This document shows positions 9,246-15,911 of a stretch of 64,000 nucleotides of DNA, piece after piece. The position numbers and the translations under genes were made by a program. Positions within the stretch are counted from its first letter, which is position 1; every line of letters starts with the position of its first letter. The DNA is taken from positions 1-64,000 of the forward strand of contig DATEDF010000085.1 in the NCBI GenBank assembly GCA_035286465.1. Reading direction: 5' to 3'. Origin of the DNA: Fen-1231 sp035286465. GTDB taxonomy: Bacteria; Gemmatimonadota; Gemmatimonadetes; Gemmatimonadales; Gemmatimonadaceae. A model generated the notes under the pieces. That model was not told where the DNA came from. It ran no database searches and worked only from the letters and a program-made list of their open reading frames with translations.

Positions 9246-10701
9246 CGGCGCTTCCTTTCTCCGACATCAGCGTGCGCACGGCGGCGTCGCGCACCTCCTT
9301 CTCGCGGTCGTTGACGAGCGCCTGCAGCGCGGCGAGGGCGCCGGGCGTGCGGGCCTCGCCCAGCGCGGCGACCGCGGCGACGCGGAGCGCACTGTTCTTC
9401 CTGGCCTTGAAGAACCCGCTGGTCGCGGCGGCCGCGGCCGTCAGCTTCTGCACGGCCTCCGGGCTCGCGATCCGGCCGAGCGCGGCGAGCAGCGCGAACT
9501 GGACCTCCGCCTCGGTCTCCTTGTCCACCGCGGCGGCGAGGGTGGAGCCCGCGCGTGTGCTCTTGCGGGCGATGAGCCCGGCGATGGCCTCGAGTCGCAC
9601 CGGGACGGCGTCGTCGCCGAGCGCGCGTGCGAGCGCGTCAATCGTGAACGGCGTCTCGGTTCGCGCGAGCGCGCGCGTCGCCGCGCGCCGCACGCGCTCG
9701 TCCGGGTGGCGCAGGAGGTCGGCCAGCGCGCGCTCCGCCTCCTGCGGGCCCAGCTCGCCGAGCAGGTCGGCGGCCTGCCGCACCACGTACCACCGCGGGT
9801 CGGCGAGCATCTGGACGAGCGACTGTCGCACCGCCGGAAGCTGGAAGAGCACGTCGCGATACGCGCGGCGTTGCGGCCCCGACCCCGCGCTGGCGAAGAG
9901 ATCCACGACCGCGTCCACGCCGTCCTGTCCGCAGCGCCGCAGGATGCGCTCCGTCTGCGCGGCGCGCGCGGGCTCGGCCGTCAAGTGGTAGGCGATCGCG
10001 CGCAGGATGGTCGGCTTGGTGAGCCGCCGCGCGGTCATGGCGAAGCCGCGCCGGATCTCCGGGTCGGCGACCGCGGCTTCGCGGTCGAGGAGCGTCGCGA
10101 AGATGTCGGCCGCGTCGGTCGTGCGGCCCTCGCGCGTCGCCTGCTCCGCCACGAACGCGATCTCGTCGAGCACGCCGGCGACCGCGAAGGGCGTCGCGGC
10201 CTCGGAGAGCTTCGTGAACAGGAACCGCGCGCGCTGGTCGGCGCCGACCGGTCCGGTCTCGGCTTGCGTCTTCTCGCCGCTCGTGCGCGCCGGCGCCTCC
10301 GCCTTCGCCTCGACGAACCGGAGCCGCACCGTCTTGCCGGGGAGTTCCGCCAGGCGCCGCGAGAAGTCGGCCGCGTCGCTCGACGTGCCGGACTCGATGG
10401 CCAGCAGCCGGGCGAGCCCCAGCAGCTCCGCCGGCACCGCACCCTGGTCCAGGACGATCTCCTCGATCGCGTGCGAGGAGAGCCGCTGCGCCAACTCCTG
10501 CACGCCCGCAAGCGCCTGCGGCATCACCAGCCCGTTGACCGCGAGGCGCCCTTCCTTGTTGCCGAGGCGGACCGAGGCCTCCTTCGAGACGAAGACGACC
10601 GCGCGAAGGGCGACCTTCTGGCCGTCAATCGCCTGGCTTTCGTGGATCATCAGCCAGACGAGGCGCGCGAAGTGGCGGGCGAGAGTGAGGGAATTGTCCA
10701 T
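9241..10701 (-). CDS. HEAT-repeat protein
   Basis: I place the start at the ATG at 10701 (MDNSLTLARHFARLVWLMIH), giving 486 residues; an upstream extension would be Arg-rich and out of character. The C-terminal half is a run of HEAT/PBS-lyase-type helical repeats (for example VVRQAADLLGELGPQEAERA and PDERVRRAATRALARTETPF), typical protein-binding scaffolds. The N-terminal ~170 residues (SHAIEEIVLDQGAVPAELLG) form a separate mixed domain that I do not recognise. No signal peptide or catalytic motif is seen. It is convergent with the amidohydrolase, and its stop lies inside the shared hairpin. A cytoplasmic adaptor role is a guess from fold. Confidence 0.85.
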   Translation of the reverse strand: MDNSLTLARHFARLVWLMIHESQAIDGQKVALRAVVFVSKEASVRLGNKEGRLAVNGLVMPQALAGVQELAQRLSSHAIEEIVLDQGAVPAELLGLARLLAIESGTSSDAADFSRRLAELPGKTVRLRFVEAKAEAPARTSGEKTQAETGPVGADQRARFLFTKLSEAATPFAVAGVLDEIAFVAEQATREGRTTDAADIFATLLDREAAVADPEIRRGFAMTARRLTKPTILRAIAYHLTAEPARAAQTERILRRCGQDGVDAVVDLFASAGSGPQRRAYRDVLFQLPAVRQSLVQMLADPRWYVVRQAADLLGELGPQEAERALADLLRHPDERVRRAATRALARTETPFTIDALARALGDDAVPVRLEAIAGLIARKSTRAGSTLAAAVDKETEAEVQFALLAALGRIASPEAVQKLTAAAAATSGFFKARKNSALRVAAVAALGEARTPGALAALQALVNDREKEVRDAAVRTLMSEKGSAA

Positions 10702-10828
10702 GCGGGCGACGTCGCCGCTCGCGGAGCGGCGTGCGGCTGGTGCCGTTCGAATCGTGCGCGTAACATAAGCGCTCCAGAACGCCTCCGCACAAGCGGAACG
10801 CGGTACCGTCGAGGGCGATGGACGATGC

Positions 10829-11773
10829 GTGACGCGGTCGCGATGCGCCGTGAGTGATGCGGGGCGACGGGCGGCGGGTGACTTCGTGGCGACGGCCCCG
10901 ATTCCCGCGCCGCGCGCGAGCGGCCTCACGCTTACGACCGCGGTCCCGCTCTACTGGTGCGCCTACGGGCGCCCGGGCGCGCCGCGGCTCCTCGTGCTGC
11001 ACGGCGGGCCGGGCGCGCACCACGACTACCTGCTGCCGCAGTTCCTCGACCTGGCCGACGAGTTCGAACTCGTCTTCTACGACCAGCGCGGCGGCGGCCG
11101 CTCGAAGAGCGACGCCCGTGAGACCGTCACCTGGCACACGCACGTCCGCGATCTCGAGCGCGTCGCCAGGGAACTGGCGCTCGATCCGCTCGTCATCGTC
11201 GGCTACTCGTGGGGCGGTCTGCTCGCGCTCCTCTACGCGGTCGAGGCGGCGCGCGCGCGCGTCGCGCCGCCGCCGGCACGCCTCGCGCTCGTGGACCCGG
11301 CGCCGCTCTCGCGCGCGTTCCGATCGGCGTTCGAGGCCGAGTTCGCGCGACGACAGCGGAGCCCCGACGTCGAACGCGAGCGCGCGGCGCTGGCCGCCTC
11401 CGGGCTCCGCGAGGCGGACCCGGCCGCCCACCGGCGGCGCGCGTTCGAGCTGAGCGTCGCGGGATACTTCGCCGATCCGCGCCGCGCCGCCGGCCTGACC
11501 CCGTTCCGGGTCGTCGCGCGCGTCCAGCGCTCCACGTGGGAGAGTCTCCGGGGAACCGACCTGTTTCCCGAGCTGGGCGCCGTCCGCTGCCCCACCCTGA
11601 TCGTGCACGGCCGGCAGGACCCCATCCCGATCGCCTCGTCGGAGGAGGCCGCCCGGCTGCTGGGCGCCCGGTTCGTGCCGCTGGATGCGTGCGGGCACGT
11701 GCCGTATGTTGAACAGCGTACCGCGCTCTTCGCGGCGCTCCGGCCGTTTCTCCGCACCGGCGCCGCCAGGTAG
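10829..11773 (+). CDS. Alpha/beta hydrolase, proline iminopeptidase-like (S33)
   Basis: A 314-residue hydrolase starting at GTG 10829 (a GTG at 10850 is also possible). It has the S33 oxyanion motif HGGPG, the FYDQRGGGRS stretch, nucleophile elbow GYSWGG, acid GRQDPIP, and catalytic histidine in CGHVPYVE. This set is typical of prolyl aminopeptidases and related esterases. Without a signal peptide it should act in the cytoplasm, perhaps finishing peptides imported by the OPT protein, but the genes are not in one operon. It is divergent from the HEAT gene with 127 bp between starts. Confidence 0.9.
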   Translation: MTRSRCAVSDAGRRAAGDFVATAPIPAPRASGLTLTTAVPLYWCAYGRPGAPRLLVLHGGPGAHHDYLLPQFLDLADEFELVFYDQRGGGRSKSDARETVTWHTHVRDLERVARELALDPLVIVGYSWGGLLALLYAVEAARARVAPPPARLALVDPAPLSRAFRSAFEAEFARRQRSPDVERERAALAASGLREADPAAHRRRAFELSVAGYFADPRRAAGLTPFRVVARVQRSTWESLRGTDLFPELGAVRCPTLIVHGRQDPIPIASSEEAARLLGARFVPLDACGHVPYVEQRTALFAALRPFLRTGAAR

Positions 11774-11776
11774 CTT

Positions 11777-11911
11777 GCCGCACCGCTGTTCGCCGTACCG
11801 CTGTTCGCCGTACCGCCGTTCGCCGTACCGCTGTTCGCCGCACCGCCGCTCGCCGTTCCGCCGTTCGCCGTACCGCCATTCGCCGTACCGCCGTTCGCCG
11901 TTCCGCCGCTC
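11777..11911 (+). repeat. 15-bp tandem array, nine units
   Basis: Nine consecutive 15-bp units of consensus gccgtaccgccgttc, each differing at up to four positions, fill the gap between the hydrolase stop and the next ATG at 11941. There is no spacer between units, and no clear ribosome binding site follows. Confidence 0.9.
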
Positions 11912-11940
11912 TCCGCACTTCGCACGCCGCACCCAGAACC

Positions 11941-12396
11941 ATGTCCACGTACGACGAGATCACGCAGCCGCACATCGCGACGATCGAGAGCGACGGACGC
12001 CGGTACAACGTATCGTGCCGCGTCGGCTTCGACGGCGTGGAGTACGTCGGCCGGCTCTGGTTTGCCGACGAATCGTGGGACGACCTCGGCCTCCCCGACC
12101 GCGGCGGGCTGCCGGGGCGCACGAAGGAGGAGGTACTCGCACTCGCCCGGCGGCTGACGCCGGAGGAACTCGTCAAACGGCACCGGCGCGCGCTCTCGGA
12201 GAAGCGCCGCTTCCACGGGCTGCGCAAGGCGACCGACGAGATTCTCGCGAAGATCCGCTACCTCAACCAGGTCGCGATCTCGATGCGCGCCGGCCTGCTC
12301 GACGTCGAGGGCGCGGCGCAGGAGATCGACCTCACCGAGAAGCAGCTCCACTCGCTCATTGACCGGCTCTCCACGTATGCCGGCATCGAGGACTAG
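11941..12396 (+). CDS. Hypothetical protein, helical C-terminus
   Basis: A 151-residue protein (MSTYDEITQPHIATIESDGR) with an N-terminal beta-rich part (RRYNVSCRVGFDGVEYVGRL) and a charged helical C-terminal half (LRKATDEILAKIRYLNQVAI) that could form a coiled coil. No signal peptide, metal motif or known catalytic pattern. Its end overlaps the start of endonuclease III by 20 nt, so the two are co-transcribed, which hints at but does not prove a nucleic-acid role. The 15-bp repeat array occupies its leader. I do not recognise the family. Confidence 0.8.
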   Translation: MSTYDEITQPHIATIESDGRRYNVSCRVGFDGVEYVGRLWFADESWDDLGLPDRGGLPGRTKEEVLALARRLTPEELVKRHRRALSEKRRFHGLRKATDEILAKIRYLNQVAISMRAGLLDVEGAAQEIDLTEKQLHSLIDRLSTYAGIED

Positions 12397-13114
12397 GCCC
12401 CGCCGCTCGCGGGGCGCCAACCGGGAGCCACCCAGCCACGAGCAGCGCGGGGGACGCCGGAAGCCGCTCGCGGGCGACGCGCTGCGGGCGCACGCGCTCG
12501 AGATTCAGCGCCGGCTCCTCGCCACGTACCCGGACGCGCACTGTGCGCTCGAGCACCACGACCCGCTCGAGCTGGCCGTCGCGACCATCCTGAGCGCACA
12601 GTGCACCGACAAGCGCGTGAACCTGGTCACGCCCGGGGTCTTCGCGCGGTATCCCGATGCCCGCGCGCTCGCCGGCGCCGATCCGCGCGCGCTCGAGACG
12701 ATCATCAAGAGCACCGGCTTCTTCCGGAACAAGGCGAAGAGCATCGTCGGGATGGCGCGCGCGCTCGTCGAGCGCCACGACGCGCAGGTGCCGCGGTCGA
12801 TGGACGAGCTGGTCGCGCTCCCGGGCATCGGCCGCAAGACCGCGAACGTGATCCTCGGCACGGCCTTCGGCATCAACGATGGGATCGTCGTGGACACGCA
12901 CGTCGCGCGGCTCGCGAAGCGGATGGGCTTCACGCGCCAGACCGACCCCGTGAAGATCGAGCGGGCGCTGATGCCGCTCTTCCCGCGCGACTCGTGGGCG
13001 CTGCTCGCGCACCTCCTCATCTGGCACGGGCGCCGGACCTGCGACGCGCGAAAGCCAAAGTGCGGGGAATGCGTGCTCGCCGACATCTGCCCGGCGGCGA
13101 TGCTGCCGGGCTAA
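12377..13114 (+). CDS. nth: Endonuclease III (DNA glycosylase/AP lyase)
   Basis: From ATG 12377 the protein has 245 residues. It removes oxidised pyrimidines and nicks AP sites in base-excision repair. The conserved AQCTD segment with the following V-N-L-V-T-P, the helix-hairpin-helix LPGIGRKTANVIL with its catalytic lysine, the catalytic aspartate in VVDTHVARLAKRMG, and the C-terminal 4Fe-4S cluster C-x6-C-x2-C-x5-C (CDARKPKCGECVLADIC) are all present. It has a basic N-terminal tail of about 30 residues not found in E. coli Nth. An upstream TTG (12359) is an alternative start. Confidence 0.96.
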   Translation: MPASRTRPRRSRGANREPPSHEQRGGRRKPLAGDALRAHALEIQRRLLATYPDAHCALEHHDPLELAVATILSAQCTDKRVNLVTPGVFARYPDARALAGADPRALETIIKSTGFFRNKAKSIVGMARALVERHDAQVPRSMDELVALPGIGRKTANVILGTAFGINDGIVVDTHVARLAKRMGFTRQTDPVKIERALMPLFPRDSWALLAHLLIWHGRRTCDARKPKCGECVLADICPAAMLPG

Positions 13115-13116
13115 CT

Positions 13117-13241
13117 TCAACAGCGAGTACACGGTAGACGGTAGACGGTAGACCGTTTACTTTTGCGCCTGACCGCCAACCGTCTGCCGCCTACCGCCAA
13201 CCGTCCACCGTCCACCGTCGACGGTCTACCGTCTACTCGCC
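13117..13241 (+). repeat. Heptamer-phased palindromic element A
   Basis: The left part has three direct copies of acggtag. The right part has about nine copies of the inverse heptamer family (ctaccgt, ccaccgt, caaccgt). The outer ends are inverted: gcgagta at 13123-13129 and tactcgc at 13234-13240. The element starts 3 nt after the nth stop and ends 13 nt before the cyclophilin ATG. Its ends match element B at 48569-48658 (18 of 21 positions on the left; actcgcc-n-tt on the right). Confidence 0.85.
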
Positions 13242-13254
13242 GTTGCCTTTTCCC

Positions 13255-13716
13255 ATGCCCAAGACCGCCACCTTCGAAACCAACCTCGGCACGATCACCG
13301 CCGAGCTCTACGACAAGGATGCCCCGGGCACGGTGGCGAACTTCGAGAAGCTCGCCAACTCGGGGTTCTACGACGGGGTCAGGTTCCACCGCGTGATTCC
13401 CGACTTCGTCGTGCAGGGTGGCGACCCGCTCTCGCGCGATCTCCCCGCCGGGCATCCGCGCATCGGCACCGGCGGCCCCGGGTGGACCATCAAGTGCGAG
13501 ACGGCGGGAAACCCGCGCACGCACGAAGTCGGCTCGCTCTCGATGGCGCACGCCGGCAAGGACACCGGCGGCAGCCAGTTCTTCCTGGTGCTGAGCGAGC
13601 GGAACTCGCGGCACCTGAACGGCGTGCACACCGTGTTCGGCAGGATCACTGCCGGGCTCGACGTGATGCAGAAGCTCAAGCAGAACGACTCCATGACCAC
13701 GGTGCGCGTCGCATAA
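13255..13716 (+). CDS. Cyclophilin-type peptidyl-prolyl isomerase
   Basis: From ATG 13255 the protein has 153 residues (MPKTATFETNLGTITAELYD), the usual size for a bacterial cytoplasmic cyclophilin, and no signal peptide. The active-site pattern YDGVRFHRVIPDFVVQGGDP, the GSLSMAHAGKDTGGSQFF stretch and LNGVHTVFGRITAGLDVM identify it. It catalyses cis-trans isomerisation of X-Pro bonds during folding. The leader is almost entirely palindromic element A, and no Shine-Dalgarno sequence is visible between the element and the ATG, which may limit or control translation. Confidence 0.96.
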   Translation: MPKTATFETNLGTITAELYDKDAPGTVANFEKLANSGFYDGVRFHRVIPDFVVQGGDPLSRDLPAGHPRIGTGGPGWTIKCETAGNPRTHEVGSLSMAHAGKDTGGSQFFLVLSERNSRHLNGVHTVFGRITAGLDVMQKLKQNDSMTTVRVA

Positions 13717-13749
13717 GCCGGCGGCCGGCGCCCCTCCCCAGGAACCTCC

Positions 13750-13911
13750 ATGTCCGAATCGCACCACGCCTCCGACCGCAAGGCGGCCTTCACGGGCCTC
13801 ATCCTCGGGGTCATCGCGCTGGCCATCGTGCTCAGCACCATCGTGTATCTGACGAACCGGCACTACGCCGGGAAGGAAGGCGCCAGGCCCGCGGCGAGCC
13901 CGTCGCAATAG
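13750..13911 (+). CDS. Small single-pass membrane protein (53 aa)
   Basis: A short frame, MSESHHASDRKAAFTGLILG and on, with one strong membrane segment (GLILGVIALAIVLSTIVYL) and a short basic C-terminal tail ending PAASPSQ. An AGGA-like ribosome site (13739-13742) precedes the ATG. It sits between the cyclophilin and the P-type ATPase, ahead of the cbb3 operon, so a role as an accessory membrane peptide is possible. No family recognised. Confidence 0.7.
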   Translation: MSESHHASDRKAAFTGLILGVIALAIVLSTIVYLTNRHYAGKEGARPAASPSQ

Positions 13912-13982
13912 GCTGCTTGTCCGTCTCCCGTCCGTCCGTCGCGCGCCCCTCCGGCCCCGGCCGAGGGGCGTGGTTCGTTTCG

Positions 13983-15815
13983 ATGCTCGCGTCACCGGCC
14001 GCGCGGTTGCCGCTCGCGGCGACCTCGGCCCTTGCCGCCGGGGCGCTCGTCGCGCTCGAGCAGCCCGCGTGGGCGCACTGGTTCTGGTTCGCGGCGCTCG
14101 TGCTCACGGGCCTGCCCGTCGCCTGGCGCACGTTTCGCGGGATCCTCCGCGGGCACTTCGCCGCCGACGTGGTGGCGATGCTCGCGATCGTGACCGCGAT
14201 CGCGCTGCGGCAGCCCATCGCCGGACTGGTCATCGTGATCATGCAGACGGGCGGCGAGATGCTCGAGCGCTATGCGGAGGGGCGGGCGTCGGAGGCCGTG
14301 CGCGAGCTGGAGGCCGCCGCGCCGCGCCTCGCCCATCGCGCACGCGGGGACGCCACGGAGGACGTGGCCGCCGAGGCGGTCGTCATCGGCGACATTCTCC
14401 TCGTGCGGCCCGGCGAGATGGTGCCGTGCGACGGGATCCTCATCGAGGGGAACTCGCACGTCGAGGTCGCGCGCCTCACGGGCGAGCCGTCGCCCCAGCA
14501 CGTGATCGAGGGCTCGATCGTGCGGAGCGGCGCCGTGAACGTCGAGAGCGCCTTCCGGCTGCGCGTGACGGCGCCCTCGCGGGAGAGTCTCTACGCGAAG
14601 ATCGTCGAGCTGGTGCGGACGGCGCAGGCGGAGAAGTCGCCGATCCAGCGGCTCGCCGACCGCTACGCCGTCTGGTTCACGCCGGTGACGCTCGCCGCGT
14701 GCGGCATCGCGTGGCTCGCCGCAGGCGACCCGCTGCGCGTGCTGGCGGTGCTCGTGGTCGCGACGCCCTGCCCGCTGATTCTCGCCACGCCCGTCGCGAT
14801 CGTCGGCGGCATCAACCGCGCGGCGCGCCACCAGATCGTGGTGCGCACGGGCGGCGCACTGGAGCAGATCGGCGCGGTGGACGCGGCGGTCTTCGACAAG
14901 ACCGGGACGCTCACCATCGGCTATCCCGAGGTCTCCCACGTCCTGCCGCTCGCGCCGTTCGACGAACGCACGCTGCTCGCGCTCGCCGCCGCCGTCGAGC
15001 ACCACTCGGGACACCTCCTGGCGATAACCACGGTGGACGCGGCGGAGTCGCTCGGCATCGCCGTGCCCGCGGCGCAATCCGTGGTGGAGACACCCGGGAA
15101 CGGCGTCACCGGCACCGCCGCCGGCCGCCGCGTCTCGGTGGGTACGCTCTCGTACGTCGCCGCGCAGCAGCCGACCGCGTCGGCCGCGCTCATCGAGCTG
15201 CGCGAGAGCGGCCGCGGCCTGCGCGCGTACGTGGCGGTGGACGGCACGGCCGCCGGCGTCATCGCGTACGCGGACCGCACGCGTGACGGGCTCCCCGCCT
15301 TCTTCGCCGAGCTCAAGGCGCTCGGCGTCTCGCGCACGCTGCTCCTCTCGGGCGACCACGAGCAGAACGTCGCCGCGCTCGCCCGCGACCTCGGCATCAC
15401 CGAGGCGAGGGGCGACCTGCTGCCCGCGGACAAGGTGCAGGTCGTGAAGGGGCTGCTGGCCGAAGGACACCGCGTCCTGATGACCGGCGACGGCACGAAC
15501 GACGCGCCGGCGCTCTCGGCCGCGACCGTGGGGATCGCGCTCGCCGCGCACGGCGGCGGAATCACCGCCGAGTCCGCCGGCATCGTGCTCCTCGCCGACG
15601 ACGTGACACGCGTGACGACCGCCATCCGCATCGGCCGCCGCGCGACATTCATCGCGAAGCAGAGCATCCTCGCGGGCCTCGGTCTCTCCAGCATTGCGAT
15701 GGTCGCCGCCGCGCTCGGCCACATTCCGCCGACGATCGGCGCGCTCGTGCAGGAGGCCATTGACGTCGCGGTCATCCTCAACGCGCTGCGCGCGGGGCCC
15801 GCGGGCGAGCCGTAG
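13983..15815 (+). CDS. P1B-like cation ATPase without HMA domain, atypical motifs
   Basis: A 610-residue P-type ATPase from ATG 13983. The membrane motif is TPCPL (T261-C263-L265) rather than CPC; phosphorylation motif DKTGT is at D305; GDGTNDAPAL is at 502-510. There is no N-terminal metal-binding domain. Two conserved positions deviate: the A-domain reads TGEP (166-169) instead of TGES, and the nucleotide-domain SxHP motif reads SGHL (342-345), so the ATP-binding proline is missing. About six to eight membrane segments are present. It lies just upstream of the cbb3 operon, which carries its own CcoI, so it probably moves another metal or is specialised. Fold certain, substrate unknown. Confidence 0.9.
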   Translation: MLASPAARLPLAATSALAAGALVALEQPAWAHWFWFAALVLTGLPVAWRTFRGILRGHFAADVVAMLAIVTAIALRQPIAGLVIVIMQTGGEMLERYAEGRASEAVRELEAAAPRLAHRARGDATEDVAAEAVVIGDILLVRPGEMVPCDGILIEGNSHVEVARLTGEPSPQHVIEGSIVRSGAVNVESAFRLRVTAPSRESLYAKIVELVRTAQAEKSPIQRLADRYAVWFTPVTLAACGIAWLAAGDPLRVLAVLVVATPCPLILATPVAIVGGINRAARHQIVVRTGGALEQIGAVDAAVFDKTGTLTIGYPEVSHVLPLAPFDERTLLALAAAVEHHSGHLLAITTVDAAESLGIAVPAAQSVVETPGNGVTGTAAGRRVSVGTLSYVAAQQPTASAALIELRESGRGLRAYVAVDGTAAGVIAYADRTRDGLPAFFAELKALGVSRTLLLSGDHEQNVAALARDLGITEARGDLLPADKVQVVKGLLAEGHRVLMTGDGTNDAPALSAATVGIALAAHGGGITAESAGIVLLADDVTRVTTAIRIGRRATFIAKQSILAGLGLSSIAMVAAALGHIPPTIGALVQEAIDVAVILNALRAGPAGEP

Positions 15816-15850
15816 GCGATTCCCCTACCGGCGTTTCGGGTGGACGCCGA

Positions 15851-15879
15851 TTGTTCGTAACCGGTTGAGGCGGTTGATT
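15851..15879 (+). promoter_or_regulatory. Candidate promoter of the cbb3 operon
   Basis: TTGTTC (15851-15856), 17 bp, TTGATT (15874-15879), 32 bp before the ccoNO ATG. The spacing is ideal, and the -10 differs by one base from TAGATT seen before coxB and kup. No clean FNR box overlaps it. Confidence 0.4.
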
Positions 15880-15911
15880 GCCTGATTCCCCCACGTGGAG
15901 TCGCCCCTCAC

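Noticed and set aside
10702..10929. 76-residue N-terminal extension of the HEAT protein
   Set aside because: Arg/Ala/Ser-rich, overlaps the divergent hydrolase start region, and MDNSLTL gives a natural start.
11777..11911. Possible CRISPR array
   Set aside because: 15-bp units are contiguous with no spacers, and no cas genes are nearby.
13992..15722. Long minus-strand frame opposite the P-type ATPase
   Set aside because: No recognisable domain, Arg/His-rich composition typical of antisense frames in GC-rich DNA.
15864..15887. FNR-type box before ccoNO
   Set aside because: TTGAT half-sites are present but not arranged as TTGAT-N4-ATCAA.
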